Source of the DNA: Dissulfurispira thermophila
GTDB lineage: Bacteria; Nitrospirota; Thermodesulfovibrionia; Thermodesulfovibrionales; Dissulfurispiraceae
Reading direction: 5' to 3'
NCBI RefSeq assembly: GCF_014701235.1
Contig: NZ_AP022873.1
Location: 992,001 to 1,056,000 of the forward strand
Length of the DNA stretch: 64,000 nucleotides
The translations under genes were made by a program, and so were the position numbers. The notes under the pieces are model-generated. The model saw only the letters and a list, made by a program, of their open reading frames with translations. It was not told where the DNA came from and did not search any database. Below, piece by piece: positions 1-9,367 of the stretch (the stretch's first letter is position 1; each line of letters opens with the position of its first letter).

Positions 1-1
1 T

Positions 2-286
2 TATGTCATGATAGGACCTGGTGTGACAATAACAACATCTGGGCATTCTTTTAATAATAAGGAGATAATGCGGTTTCAGAAGGATACTTACAAGAAGATT
101 GTTATAGAGGATGATGTCTGGATAGGGGCAAATGCAGTGATTTTGCCTGGTGTAACAATAGCTAAGGGAACTGTTGTGGGAGCGGGTAGTGTAGTTACTA
201 AAAATACCGAGCCGTATAGTATTGTAGTGGGTAACCATGCCAAGGTAATAGGTTATAGGGGTGAAACGGAGCAGTGCATATCATGA
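2..286 (+). CDS. Hexapeptide-repeat acyl/acetyltransferase, 3' part only
   Basis: The reading frame is open from the first bases, so the 5' part lies outside the window. The visible 94 or so residues carry left-handed beta-helix hexapeptide repeats (IEDDVWIGANAVILPGV, then IAKGTVVGAGSVV) and end in the usual VVGNHAKVIGYR tail of the maltose/galactoside/NeuD-like O- or N-acetyltransferases. Such enzymes transfer an acetyl group from acetyl-CoA to a nucleotide sugar. The stop overlaps the next start as ATGA, so it belongs to the surface-sugar operon. The exact substrate cannot be told. An internal ATG at 8 is unlikely to be the true start because the fold would be truncated. Confidence 0.85.
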   Translation, partial: YVMIGPGVTITTSGHSFNNKEIMRFQKDTYKKIVIEDDVWIGANAVILPGVTIAKGTVVGAGSVVTKNTEPYSIVVGNHAKVIGYRGETEQCIS

Positions 287-1464
287 AGTGTCCAATCTGT
301 AACCATGAAAAGATGAATAATGTATATTCGATGGAACGAATGCCTTATAGCGTCTTCTGGCAGGATGACAAAATAATTCCAACAATCGATTTAGTGGTGT
401 CCATGTGTGATACTTGTTCCCTTCTGTTTCAGAGCTCAGCTTATGCAGACAATGAATATGACGCTGTTATGCAGAAAGTTTACAATGCTTACCAGCTAAT
501 GGACAGCAGCATAAGGCCTTTCCCCATTTCCGAGGATTCCATAGGATATGCTTTGAAGTTTTTATCAGATACTGTTGATTTTTCCCATATCGTAAATGTT
601 CTCGAAGTCGGTTCTAACAGGGGAGATTTTCTTTATCATCTAAAGTTTCGATTCAGCCATATTAATATTATCGGAATAGAACCATCAAATCTTGATTTTG
701 TCGGGGTGCCAACAGTCAGGGCATTCTTTTCGAGGAATATTTTTTTAAACAAATTCGACCTTGTGATTGTTAGACATGTGCTTGAGCACATAAAACATCC
801 CGTTAATTTTTTAAGTGATATAAAAGCTATTCTTGCTGACGAAGGAAAATTATTTATAGAGGTGCCTAATACCATGAATGACCTTATGGAAAAAATAGAG
901 GTGTTCAATCCAGACCATGTCTGTTATTTTACAGCCCAATCAATGAATAGACTGGTTGAAGAGTCTGATATGAGTTTGTTGACGATAGGAGATGAAGACG
1001 GTGTTCCTCTTATGGTGCTCATGAGCAATGCTGTAACTATGAGAACTCATAATTCATATGACAATAGCAAAGAGATAAAAGCGCTGATTGGTGAATACAG
1101 AAAATCCATGGATGACACTGTTCGCTCTGTCAAAGAATTGATAAATAAAGGTTATAAGATAATATTTTACGGGTCAAAGAACACCTTTCTCTGGTTCTAC
1201 AATGCCCTTGATGTTAGCATTGTTCATACCCCTTTGAAAGAACATGTTTTGGCAGTAATCGATGATTCCGCGGAGAGAATCGGGAAAAGGGTATCGGGAT
1301 TTTCTGTGAAGGATTTTGGGTATCTCAATGCCATAAAGGATGAGGAAATAGTATTTATCCTCTGCGCGGCCAGAGACAATGCTAAAGCAATGATTAATAA
1401 AATAAAAAAATTGGGTTTGAAGGATTATAAAATAATCCTGCCATGGATTGGCGAAGTGGTATGA
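283..1464 (+). CDS. Zn-ribbon class I SAM methyltransferase (sugar C-methyltransferase-like)
   Basis: A protein of 393 residues. An N-terminal zinc ribbon (CPICNH and CDTC) precedes a SAM-binding Rossmann fold (VLEVGSNRGDFL, then VRHVLEHIKHP). The C-terminal third (IIFYGSKNTFLWF, VLAVIDDSAERIGKRVSG) resembles the C-terminal domain of NDP-hexose C-methyltransferases. This three-part architecture is known for enzymes that methylate deoxysugar carbons, so a nucleotide-sugar substrate is inferred. An in-frame GTG at 274 is possible, but the ATG at 283 has GGAG at 268-271 and overlaps the previous stop as ATGA. Confidence 0.8.
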   Translation: MKCPICNHEKMNNVYSMERMPYSVFWQDDKIIPTIDLVVSMCDTCSLLFQSSAYADNEYDAVMQKVYNAYQLMDSSIRPFPISEDSIGYALKFLSDTVDFSHIVNVLEVGSNRGDFLYHLKFRFSHINIIGIEPSNLDFVGVPTVRAFFSRNIFLNKFDLVIVRHVLEHIKHPVNFLSDIKAILADEGKLFIEVPNTMNDLMEKIEVFNPDHVCYFTAQSMNRLVEESDMSLLTIGDEDGVPLMVLMSNAVTMRTHNSYDNSKEIKALIGEYRKSMDDTVRSVKELINKGYKIIFYGSKNTFLWFYNALDVSIVHTPLKEHVLAVIDDSAERIGKRVSGFSVKDFGYLNAIKDEEIVFILCAARDNAKAMINKIKKLGLKDYKIILPWIGEVV

Positions 1465-2474
1465 ATGAAATTTATAAGATAGATGATGTTCAGTATATGG
1501 TCTCTCTTTACTGTCCCGGCAGGTGCAGAAATTGTAATGTATGGCAGAGAAAAAAGGAAGAAGTTACAAAAAATGAAATGGAATTGCTCTTACTTGAAAA
1601 GGCACTTCAGAGCAAGACTCTATGCAAAACAACGCACTTTGAACTTACAGGTGGAGAATCGCAGTTGTCTCCTAAATATATAGATGTTGTCAAATTAATA
1701 GCTCAATATAAACCTGATGCAATTATACATACAAATATCAGTGGCTGGTATCCTAAAAGACACTTTGAGGTTGTAAAGGAATGTATCCAGTATGTAATGC
1801 CTTCAAATTTCAAGATTGATATTTCTCTCGATGGCCGCCCTGAGAATTATAAGTCTATCAGATTTGTTAAAGATGGTTTTTATAAAGCAGTAGAGACCGC
1901 AAGGCTTCTCAAGCAATTAAATATTCCTATACGATTTATAATGACTACATTCAGGGAAATCTATAGAGATATAGAGTGGTTTGTTGATTTTGCAAAGGAA
2001 ATGGGTGTTGGTTATTATATAGGTTATCCACGGATTTCTTCTTTTTATTTTAATAATTCAGATAAAGAATTCAACTTTACAAAGGAAGAAATCGAAGAAA
2101 TAGAAAATCTTCTGAATAGGGTTGGATGGCTTACTGAAAGACGGCTTGGAAACTGGTTATGGGCAAAAAGTGTATATGAAAGAAATATTCCCTTTTTTGA
2201 ATGCTATATGGGAAGGATGTCTATTGTTATAGATCCTTACGGAAATGTGTACCCATGTAATGAGCTTCTTCCGGAGCTATTTATGGGCAATTTAAAGGAA
2301 TTTGGTGGTTATATTGATATACTGTTATTATCAGAAAAAGCAATAAAAGTAATTGAGTATGTGAAAGACAAAAGGTGTCAGCCATGTGGAATGCTTTGTG
2401 CTCTAAAAATTGAGTTTCCTTGGGGAAAGCAGGCAGGATTGATACCGGTGGGAAAAGATGAATTACATAAATAA
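1461..2474 (+). CDS. Radical SAM protein with C-terminal SPASM-like cysteines
   Basis: About 337 residues. The radical-SAM cluster motif CPGRCRNC (CX3CX2C) lies near residue 18, followed by the TGGESQL glycine motif typical of a TIM-barrel radical SAM fold. The C-terminal region has further cysteines (YPCNELLP and CQPCGMLC) like a SPASM/auxiliary-cluster domain. The start is taken as the ATG at 1461, which overlaps the upstream stop as ATGA; an ATG at 1443 would add six residues. In a glycan island it may modify a sugar or a peptide, but the reaction cannot be assigned. Confidence 0.75.
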   Translation: MNEIYKIDDVQYMVSLYCPGRCRNCNVWQRKKEEVTKNEMELLLLEKALQSKTLCKTTHFELTGGESQLSPKYIDVVKLIAQYKPDAIIHTNISGWYPKRHFEVVKECIQYVMPSNFKIDISLDGRPENYKSIRFVKDGFYKAVETARLLKQLNIPIRFIMTTFREIYRDIEWFVDFAKEMGVGYYIGYPRISSFYFNNSDKEFNFTKEEIEEIENLLNRVGWLTERRLGNWLWAKSVYERNIPFFECYMGRMSIVIDPYGNVYPCNELLPELFMGNLKEFGGYIDILLLSEKAIKVIEYVKDKRCQPCGMLCALKIEFPWGKQAGLIPVGKDELHK

Positions 2475-2523
2475 TATGAAGCACTGGAAATACAGGGATT
2501 TATAATATGGAGATAAAGACTAA

Positions 2524-3561
2524 ATGACAAGCAGGGATGAAATAATCTGGTTTGATCTTGGCACCCCAAAACAGGTTACATTTTTTGAGCCAATAATAAA
2601 AGAAATACAAAGTAGGGGTATAGACTGTTTAATAACTACACGCAAATCAGAAGACTATACAGAGCCAGTAAAACTACTCGAACTAAAAAAGTTACAATAT
2701 TATTCTATTGGAGAGTATGGTGGAGAAAAACTTAAATCAAAATTATCCAGTGCATTAAATCGTCAAATTGCGTTGAACGAATTTATTCAGAATTTTCCAA
2801 TTAAAAAATTAGTGAATCTTGGCTCTGTTGACGGCTGCAGAGTTGCATTCGGTAACGGGATAGAGATCGTGAGTTTTTTCGATATCCCGAGCAGAGGAGT
2901 AGATGATAATCTGACACCTATTGCAAAATTGACACTCCCTTTGTCCAACAAAATATTTCATCCCTTTGTCGTGCCGAGAGAATATTTTACCAGGTTTGTT
3001 AAGGAGGCTGATGTTTATACTTATAATTTTCTCGATCCGATTATTTATCTTCAATATCAAGAAGCAGACGGTAGTTTTTTTGAAAGACTTCCGGTAGATA
3101 AAAATAAAAAAACGATACTTTTTAGAGAAGAAGAATACAAGGCATCTTATGTCTCTGATAAAAAGGTGTTTGTGTATAATGCCCTGAAAAGTATAGATGC
3201 AAACCTGATAATAATACCAAGATATAAGTCAAACTATCTAAAAGACGAGTTTCCCAATGCGATTGTTATTGAGGAAAAGATGGATCTGTCAAAGTTGCTT
3301 CCTTTTGCTGACATATTTATAGGAGGTGGAGGGACCATAAATATAGAAGCCTGTTATTGGGGAACACCTGTAATTTCGACAAGGTCGTTTGTTTCGCATT
3401 ACGATAGATTTCTAATAGATAATGGCTTAATGTTTCCGGCAAAAACAGAGGATGAGATTATAAGGTTATATAATAAATATGCAGGTAAAAGACTTGCGAA
3501 TAATATTTTAAAAGAACAATGCGCTGATGTTAAATCATTGGTTGATGAGGTAATAAAATAA
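2524..3561 (+). CDS. DUF354 family protein (GT-B-like, UDP-GlcNAc 2-epimerase-like fold)
   Basis: 345 residues starting IIWFDLGTPKQVTFF and RGIDCLITTRKSEDY, the signature of the DUF354 family, which has a GT-B/2-epimerase-like fold. The C-terminal half holds a glycine-rich loop (IFIGGGGTINIEACYWGTPVIS) that in this superfamily binds the nucleotide sugar. DUF354 genes are common in archaeal and bacterial polysaccharide clusters, but no reaction has been firmly established for them. It is followed by an acetyltransferase whose ATG overlaps its stop (TAATG), so the two are probably translationally coupled. Confidence 0.7.
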   Translation: MTSRDEIIWFDLGTPKQVTFFEPIIKEIQSRGIDCLITTRKSEDYTEPVKLLELKKLQYYSIGEYGGEKLKSKLSSALNRQIALNEFIQNFPIKKLVNLGSVDGCRVAFGNGIEIVSFFDIPSRGVDDNLTPIAKLTLPLSNKIFHPFVVPREYFTRFVKEADVYTYNFLDPIIYLQYQEADGSFFERLPVDKNKKTILFREEEYKASYVSDKKVFVYNALKSIDANLIIIPRYKSNYLKDEFPNAIVIEEKMDLSKLLPFADIFIGGGGTINIEACYWGTPVISTRSFVSHYDRFLIDNGLMFPAKTEDEIIRLYNKYAGKRLANNILKEQCADVKSLVDEVIK

Positions 3562-4097
3562 TGGGGTGCATTTATATAAGAGGTGAAAGAATTGATGTGT
3601 CTAATGATAGACCTATTGATTTGATTTTGCCGGAATGGAACATAATCATCAAGGATACTGTTATCGGCCATGGGGTATGGATATGGTCTAATTTGAATAT
3701 CTATGGCGCAGAAATTGGTGACGATTCGAGCATTGCTACTTTTGTGGAGATTGGCAAAAATGTTGAAATTGGTTCTAATACGAAAATACAGTCATGTGTA
3801 TTCATACCTGAAGGTGTCAAGATTGGCAATTGTGTTTTTATTGGGCCAAATGTCTCTTTTACAAATGATGTTTATCCAAGGGCATGTGATGAGAGAGGTA
3901 AGAGAAAATTAAAATTTGAAGTAATACAAACAATGGTAGAAGATGGTGCAAGCATTGGGGCTGGCAGTGTGATAAGATGCGGTGTAAGAATCGGGAAAAA
4001 AGCAATGATAGGAATAGGAAGCATTATTACAGAGGATGTTGGTGATGGAGAAATATTTTATGGAACCAAGGCAAGTAAAAAGGGGAGTATAGTGTAG
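3561..4097 (+). CDS. Hexapeptide-repeat N-acetyltransferase (WbpD/WlbB-like)
   Basis: 178 residues with long runs of hexapeptide repeats (VIGHGVWIWSNLNIYGAEIG, VEIGKNVEIG, VKIGNCVFIGPN, then ASIGAGSVI and IGKKAMIGIGSII). The order and the FTNDVYPR segment resemble the UDP-3-amino-sugar N-acetyltransferases WbpD/WlbB. It would make a trimeric left-handed beta-helix enzyme acetylating an amino group of a UDP-sugar. It directly follows the DUF354 gene and precedes the amidotransferase, supporting a role in making an acylated amino sugar. The substrate is inference. Confidence 0.75.
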   Translation: MGCIYIRGERIDVSNDRPIDLILPEWNIIIKDTVIGHGVWIWSNLNIYGAEIGDDSSIATFVEIGKNVEIGSNTKIQSCVFIPEGVKIGNCVFIGPNVSFTNDVYPRACDERGKRKLKFEVIQTMVEDGASIGAGSVIRCGVRIGKKAMIGIGSIITEDVGDGEIFYGTKASKKGSIV

Positions 4098-4116
4098 AAA
4101 TGGAGGTTTTGTCTTT

Positions 4117-5973
4117 TTGTGTGGAATATTTGGTGTATTTTCAAAGAAAAAGATAAATAGAGAAAATTTTGATTCTGCCTTAAAATTAATTCGCCACAGG
4201 GGACCTGATAACAGTGGTATATATTTAGATGATTTTATCATACTTGGCCATAATAGACTATCAATAATCGACCTATCAAAACATGGAAGACAACCCATGT
4301 CTGATTTTGACGGGAATATATGGATAACCTTTAATGGAGAGATTTACAACTTCAAAGAGATAAGGAGTGATCTAAAGAGGTATTACCAATTCAGAAGCAA
4401 TACAGATACGGAGGTTTTAATTTATGCGTATAAGCATTACGGACTGGATTTTTTTAAGAAGATTAATGGAATGTTTGCATTTGCAATATGGGACAGAGAA
4501 AAAAATATATTCCTCTTAGCAAGGGACAGATTCGGGAAGAAACCGCTCTATTATACTTTTCAGAATGGGGAATTTATATTTTCCTCAGAGATAAAGGCGA
4601 TCTTGCCTTTACTTGACAGAATGCCTCAGATAAACAAGACAGCATTCCTTCAATATTTGAGTTTTTTATCGAGCCTGCCCCCTAACACCATGTTTGAAGG
4701 CATAAATAAGTTGCAGGCCGGGCATTACCTGATATTTGATGGGAAAAGAATAAAGATAGAGGAGTATTATGACATTCTGGATAATGTGCAGCCCTACAAG
4801 ATAAAAAATCTAAATGAAGCATTAGAGGAAATAGAGAGCATTCTAATAGACAGCGTGAGGCACAGGCTGATAGCAGATGTTGAGGTAGGCAGCTTTTTAT
4901 CAGGGGGCATAGATTCCTCACTCGTGAGTGCCATATACAGTCTGCAAAAAGATAGCCCGATACATACTTTTTCTATAGGATATAATGATTATAAGCAGTA
5001 TGATGAGCTTGTATATGCAAACAGTGTTGTCAGCCATATCGGCTCTGTTCATCATACTAAATCCGCATCCAAAGAAGATTTTATCGATGCTATTGATGAT
5101 GTCATATATCATCTGGATGAGCCGGTAAATGATTCAGCGTGCATCCCTACATATCTTCTGTCTCAGCTTGTCATGGAAAATAATATAAAGGTTATTTTGA
5201 CAGGAGAGGGAAGCGATGAAGGCTTTTTAGGATATGATTTTTATTTTGAGATGCTCAGATATTACAGCTTGCAGAACCAATTGAACGAAAAGGAGTTTCT
5301 TCTGTCTTACTTCCTCAACAATTTTAATCTCTCAAAGAGGTGGGAATACTTTAAGAGAAGTTTTGGCGATTTGCCGATATATAGAACTATTGGAGAAAAC
5401 TTCACTGACAGACAGAAAAAGCTGCTGCTTGATGAGGATGTCTTTAAAGACCTTTGTGATGATATGTCCTGCGAGTTTATTGAAGGACATTGGAGAAAGT
5501 TTAAGAATTCTGAATTGAAAGAGCCTTCTTACTGGCTCTCATACATAGATTTTAAGATATGGATACCGGAAGTCTTGATGATGAAAGTCGATAAGATGAC
5601 CATGGCACATTCGATAGAGAGCAGGGCTCCGTTTCTTGACCACAGGCTTGTAGAGATCGTATTTAGCATTGACTGCAAATTAAGAGAGGGATGTCAGACC
5701 AAGTCATTATTGAAACCTATTGCTGAAAAATTTATCCCCAATGAAATTGCTTATAGGCAAAAAAAGGGGTTTTCGAGTCCATTTATGGAGTGGTATTACG
5801 AACATTATGGAGATAAAATCTTGAAAGAGTGGTTTGATATGAATAAAGAGTTAGGGTGGTTTAATGATGAATTTCTTGAATTTCTTTATAATGAAGGAAG
5901 TAGAGGGATGTTTAAACAGCATGTCTGGTCATTAATTGTATTTTCAAAATGGATGAGGATATATGGCTTATAG
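4117..5973 (+). CDS. asnB: Asparagine synthetase-type glutamine amidotransferase
   Basis: 618 residues. The start is TTG at 4117 with GGAGG at 4102-4106; this puts Cys at position 2, where it must be the N-terminal nucleophile of class II glutaminases (CGIFGVF after Met removal). Domain 1 (1-210) is the Ntn-type glutaminase (RHRGPDNSG, NGEIYN). Domain 2 has the pyrophosphate loop SGGIDSS near residue 262 and the IESRAPFLDHRLVE motif of the synthetase domain. The family makes asparagine from aspartate and glutamine. Within sugar clusters the same architecture often amidates uronic acids or related glycan precursors, which is as likely here as housekeeping synthesis. It is the last gene before a repeat-rich gap. 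Confidence 0.85.
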   Translation: MCGIFGVFSKKKINRENFDSALKLIRHRGPDNSGIYLDDFIILGHNRLSIIDLSKHGRQPMSDFDGNIWITFNGEIYNFKEIRSDLKRYYQFRSNTDTEVLIYAYKHYGLDFFKKINGMFAFAIWDREKNIFLLARDRFGKKPLYYTFQNGEFIFSSEIKAILPLLDRMPQINKTAFLQYLSFLSSLPPNTMFEGINKLQAGHYLIFDGKRIKIEEYYDILDNVQPYKIKNLNEALEEIESILIDSVRHRLIADVEVGSFLSGGIDSSLVSAIYSLQKDSPIHTFSIGYNDYKQYDELVYANSVVSHIGSVHHTKSASKEDFIDAIDDVIYHLDEPVNDSACIPTYLLSQLVMENNIKVILTGEGSDEGFLGYDFYFEMLRYYSLQNQLNEKEFLLSYFLNNFNLSKRWEYFKRSFGDLPIYRTIGENFTDRQKKLLLDEDVFKDLCDDMSCEFIEGHWRKFKNSELKEPSYWLSYIDFKIWIPEVLMMKVDKMTMAHSIESRAPFLDHRLVEIVFSIDCKLREGCQTKSLLKPIAEKFIPNEIAYRQKKGFSSPFMEWYYEHYGDKILKEWFDMNKELGWFNDEFLEFLYNEGSRGMFKQHVWSLIVFSKWMRIYGL

Positions 5974-6010
5974 TCCATCACTTTATTTTATGTTATAATG
6001 ACATCAAATA

Positions 6011-6136
6011 GAAGATGGAAGATGGAAAATGGAAGATGGAAAATGGAAGAGGGAAAATGGAAGATGGAAGATGGAAGAGGGAAAATGGAAGATGGAAGAT
6101 GGAAGATGGAAGATGGAAAATGGAAGATGGAAGAGG
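6011..6136. repeat. Tandem array of 18 heptamers
   Basis: Eighteen uninterrupted 7-bp units made from only three variants: A = GAAGATG, B = GAAAATG, C = GAAGAGG. The order read along the plus strand is AABABCBAACBAAAABAC. The variants differ at unit positions 4 and 6 only. It lies between asnB and a methyltransferase gene and codes for nothing convincing. It is the longest of several 7-bp-period arrays in the window. Confidence 0.97.
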
Positions 6137-6435
6137 GATGATAAAATGATTTGGTGAGGCTAAAATAATCAGCACATATAGTGTATAGGACGTAATATCA
6201 CATTGTATGGGTTACCCGATGGAATTGGTGAAGATATAAGTAAGAGTAAGATATGTCGAGATGCAAGGAAAGGAAGATACAGGACAAGTGGAGCTTGAAT
6301 TATAAAAGCACCACGCATGTAAAGGGTATCTATGAGATCAAGGACAATTTTAAAAACCATTGAAACGATAGAAAGCTATCTGGACAAGATCGGCTAATGA
6401 TAAATGGATAGCGAGCGTATTGTCTTGAGAGCTGG
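6137..6435. other. Gap with no recognised gene
   Basis: About 300 bases between the heptamer array and the next methyltransferase. All frames carry stops. A 36-codon stretch near 6180-6290 reads like protein but has no start signal and no recognisable family, so it may be gene debris. No promoter or RNA element is recognised. Confidence 0.5.
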
Positions 6436-7821
6436 ATGGCTGATAATGAGGAGAAAATAGGGATGGAAGATGTTGCCTGTGAAATATGTGGTTCCAACCA
6501 GTACGATATTCTTTTGAATAAATTATGGCTTTGTGAGAAAAACAACTGGGAAAAAAAAGGCAGAGTGCTGTTCTTTAATGGTGTTCCTCATAATTACAGG
6601 AATGTCTGTTGCAAACAATGCGGTCTAGTGTATGTAAATCCCCGAATGAGTGATTGGGAGCTTATTGTGTTTTACCAGAAGCAATATAGGGAGCTTTGCA
6701 GCATAAAAGATAAGGAAGGCAATATAGGTAACTCACACTACGGCATTGAAATTTATAACGCTGTGACACGCTATGACTTCCTAAAGAGATTAGGATACAT
6801 AAAAGCAGGGATTTGCACGCTTGACATTGGCTCATCACTGGGGGCACTGCCTGCATACCTGCATGCAAAGGGATGTTCTGCATATGGAGTCGAACTATCA
6901 CCTTATGCAAGCTATACAAAAGAATTGTTCGGCATAGATACTATCTTCAGAATGCCTTTTGATGCCCTTGAGACAGACCTGCGATTTGACATAGTAACAA
7001 TCTGTGACGCCCTTGAGCATTTCTCACATCCTAAAAATGTGTTGCTGAAGATACGGAATTTGCTCAAGGATGAAGGCATAGTGCTTATAGAGATTCCTGA
7101 TATTTTTAAGCCACATAAATCTGTATTAGGTTTTTTCTCCAATGCCCATTTATTTACTTTCAGCCCCAATAGCATCAAAAATCTGCTGGATATAACTGGT
7201 TTTGATATCGTGCATTTTGAATACGGTGGTTACTGCAAAAATATGCGCATTGTTGTAAAAAAAGGGGACATCCGGGTTCCGTCGCTGAAGGATGACTTCC
7301 ACGATATTAAGGATTTTATATTGAGGTATAACAGAGTCTATACCGCCAAGGAATTCTTCATGCAAACAAAGATTTCTTATGATGAGGCACAAGAAATTGT
7401 CAAAGAAAATATCCCTGCATATATCGTAATTAAAGTAATCGAGGCGCTCCGCCGTTATGATAGTGGGGATGTCCTTAAGGCGATAGAACTTCTGCGGGAA
7501 TGTCTTGATTCGGACTTTAACGAAGAAGATATATCATTACAGGAAGGTAATATACAAGGTCTGCTTGCTATTATGAGCGCAAACATAGGGGATTGGCAGA
7601 GTGCGAGGGTCTTTATGGAAAAGGCATTTGTATCGCTCCCAAAACTCTTTGATTTTCCTTATTTAGCTAATCTGAAAGAAAGAGGAATTTTTGATATTGA
7701 AAGATTTATAATGGAAAGGCGGCTCTGCTACATTGAACTTTTCAAGCTGAAGGATTTGCTCGAAAAGAATAGGTTAAATAAACATGCAGGTAATATTAAA
7801 CAAAAAAGTAAAAATCGGTAG
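6436..7821 (+). CDS. Zn-ribbon SAM methyltransferase with C-terminal helical extension
   Basis: 461 residues. The N-terminus has a zinc-binding region (CEICGSNQY and CCKQCGLVYVNPRM). Residues 110-260 form a class I SAM methyltransferase (TLDIGSSLGALPAYL, ICDALEHFSHPKNVL). The last 150 or so residues are predicted helical (KAIELLRECLDSDF, IQGLLAIMSANIGDWQSARVFMEKAF), resembling TPR repeats. No strong Shine-Dalgarno precedes the ATG, so the start is tentative. The 3' end overlaps the NeuB-type gene by 38 bases in another frame, implying coupled expression. It likely methylates a sugar or glycan; the TPR-like tail could dock on a partner. Both points are inference. Confidence 0.75.
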   Translation: MADNEEKIGMEDVACEICGSNQYDILLNKLWLCEKNNWEKKGRVLFFNGVPHNYRNVCCKQCGLVYVNPRMSDWELIVFYQKQYRELCSIKDKEGNIGNSHYGIEIYNAVTRYDFLKRLGYIKAGICTLDIGSSLGALPAYLHAKGCSAYGVELSPYASYTKELFGIDTIFRMPFDALETDLRFDIVTICDALEHFSHPKNVLLKIRNLLKDEGIVLIEIPDIFKPHKSVLGFFSNAHLFTFSPNSIKNLLDITGFDIVHFEYGGYCKNMRIVVKKGDIRVPSLKDDFHDIKDFILRYNRVYTAKEFFMQTKISYDEAQEIVKENIPAYIVIKVIEALRRYDSGDVLKAIELLRECLDSDFNEEDISLQEGNIQGLLAIMSANIGDWQSARVFMEKAFVSLPKLFDFPYLANLKERGIFDIERFIMERRLCYIELFKLKDLLEKNRLNKHAGNIKQKSKNR

Positions 7822-8812
7822 CAAAACTATTGGTGCCGGGAATCCTGTTTTTATAATAGCAGAAGCAGGAGTTAATCACTTCGGCAGCATCGAAATTGCA
7901 AGACATCTGGTTGACATGGCTGTTATAGCACGGGCTGATGCTGTGAAGTTTCAGATATTTAAGACAGAGAACCTTGTTTCCTCTGTTGCCCATGACTGGA
8001 TAGAACGGCTCAAGCCAAAGGAACTGCCGTATGATGCATTTAAAAATCTCAAGGAATATTGCGAGAAAAAGGGAATAATGTTTCTTGCCACAGCCCATGA
8101 TGATGAGAGCCTTGATTTTTACGAATCTCTTGAGCCGATTGCATATAAGATCGGCTCTGGTGAGCTGTCTAATACGCCATATTTGAGAAAAATCGCAAAG
8201 AAAAAAAAGCCTGTAATCCTCTCAACAGGTATGTATGACATAGGTGATGTAAGGGATGTGGTTAATATTTTTCTTGACGAAGGCAATACCAATCTTATTC
8301 TCCTTCATTGCATAACCTGTTACCCTCCTGTGCCTGAAGATATAAATTTAAGGGCAATTAATGCGATGCAAAAGGAATTCAAATGTCCTGTGGGATATTC
8401 AGACCATACCATAGGCAATGATATAGTGCTTGCAGCAGTTGCTATGGGAGCTTCTGTTATAGAAAAACATATTGCTGTGAGCAAGAATACACCGGGTTCT
8501 CAGGACTGCCCTGTGTCATGCGATGAGAGAGACCTTATAGAGCTGATAAACAGCATTAGAAAAATAGAAAAGGCAATTGGGACAGGCATTAAATCTCCTT
8601 CTGAACGAGAACTTAAAAGCAAAGAGTGGGCAAGGAAGAGCATTGTTGCTAAAGTTGATATTAAAAAAGGCGATTTAATAACAGAAGATATGCTGACATT
8701 TAAAAGACCGGGTACAGGCATAAGCCCAGAGGACATTTCAATGGTGATTGGACGCAAGGCAAAGAGAGATATTAAAATAGACTCGATCATAAGATTTGAC
8801 TATTTGCAATAG
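7784..8812 (+). CDS. neuB: NeuB-family nonulosonic acid synthase (sialic/legionaminic/pseudaminic type)
   Basis: 342 residues. The TIM-barrel synthase domain shows FIIAEAGVNHFGS, KFQIFKTENLV, YKIGSGE, STGMYD, GYSDHT and EKHI in the family order. The C-terminal 60 residues are an SAF/antifreeze-like domain (ARKSIVAKVDIKKGDLITEDML). The family condenses phosphoenolpyruvate with a 6-carbon amino sugar to make a 9-carbon nonulosonic acid in the cytosol. Located next to glycosyltransferases and a few kilobases upstream of flagellin, it fits flagellin O-glycosylation, as in Campylobacter-type systems. NeuB, LegI and PseI cannot be separated by eye; NeuA/NeuC-type partners are not in this window. 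Confidence 0.9.
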   Translation: MQVILNKKVKIGSKTIGAGNPVFIIAEAGVNHFGSIEIARHLVDMAVIARADAVKFQIFKTENLVSSVAHDWIERLKPKELPYDAFKNLKEYCEKKGIMFLATAHDDESLDFYESLEPIAYKIGSGELSNTPYLRKIAKKKKPVILSTGMYDIGDVRDVVNIFLDEGNTNLILLHCITCYPPVPEDINLRAINAMQKEFKCPVGYSDHTIGNDIVLAAVAMGASVIEKHIAVSKNTPGSQDCPVSCDERDLIELINSIRKIEKAIGTGIKSPSERELKSKEWARKSIVAKVDIKKGDLITEDMLTFKRPGTGISPEDISMVIGRKAKRDIKIDSIIRFDYLQ

Positions 8813-8820
8813 GAGGGCAG

Positions 8821-9366
8821 ATGAGTTACGAGGCAAACTTTAATTCAGCATTGACTTATATGAAACTTGGACAAAAAGAGTTGGCGATAGATTCACTGAA
8901 AAGGGCAATGGCTCAGATTCCTGATAATGAAAAGACAAAAGAAAACGCTGCATATCTTAAGATGCTTGTAATGATTGCAAAATTTAATTTTGAAAAGAAA
9001 CAAGGAGAAGAGGCAATAAAAAATATAGAAGAAGGGCTTAAGATAAAAGACGACCATTCAGACCTGTTATTTTTAAAAGCGCTGTATTTGCTGGACAATA
9101 AAATGTTTGATGAGATGTTGGTAACCCTTATAAATTATTTGTTGACGATTTCAGATGCAGAATCGAAGAAATATGATTATGAGTTTGTTGGAGAAAAGGC
9201 ACTTAATGAGGTCTTCTCTAATCTTATCCCTCTATCATACAAAAATTCAGTGCAGCATAAAAATATCAAAGATATAGTTAAAAAGATGGTTGATGTATCT
9301 CAGAATGAAAATATAAAAAGGGCATATGATTTAATGAATGAAATCGATGAAAAGAGAGCAAAATAA
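8821..9366 (+). CDS. TPR-like protein of the glycan island
   Basis: 181 residues with at least two tetratricopeptide-like helical hairpins (NSALTYMKLGQKELAIDSLKRA near residue 8, and KIKDDHSDLLFLKALYLL near 75). It has no signal peptide or membrane segment, so it is a cytosolic adaptor candidate. AGGAGG sits 6 bases upstream of the ATG. It is in line with neuB and two glycosyltransferase-like genes. A scaffold or acceptor-recognition role for the glycosylation enzymes is possible but unproven. Confidence 0.65.
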   Translation: MSYEANFNSALTYMKLGQKELAIDSLKRAMAQIPDNEKTKENAAYLKMLVMIAKFNFEKKQGEEAIKNIEEGLKIKDDHSDLLFLKALYLLDNKMFDEMLVTLINYLLTISDAESKKYDYEFVGEKALNEVFSNLIPLSYKNSVQHKNIKDIVKKMVDVSQNENIKRAYDLMNEIDEKRAK

Positions 9367-9367
9367 T

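Noticed and set aside
6011-6136. CRISPR array
   Set aside because: Units are 7 bp with no spacers, and no cas genes are near. It is a simple tandem repeat.
5993-6175. Coding reading across the heptamer array (minus strand, PSSIFHL repeats)
   Set aside because: Seven-base units read through as a repetitive peptide only because the array lacks stops; there is no Shine-Dalgarno or conserved feature.
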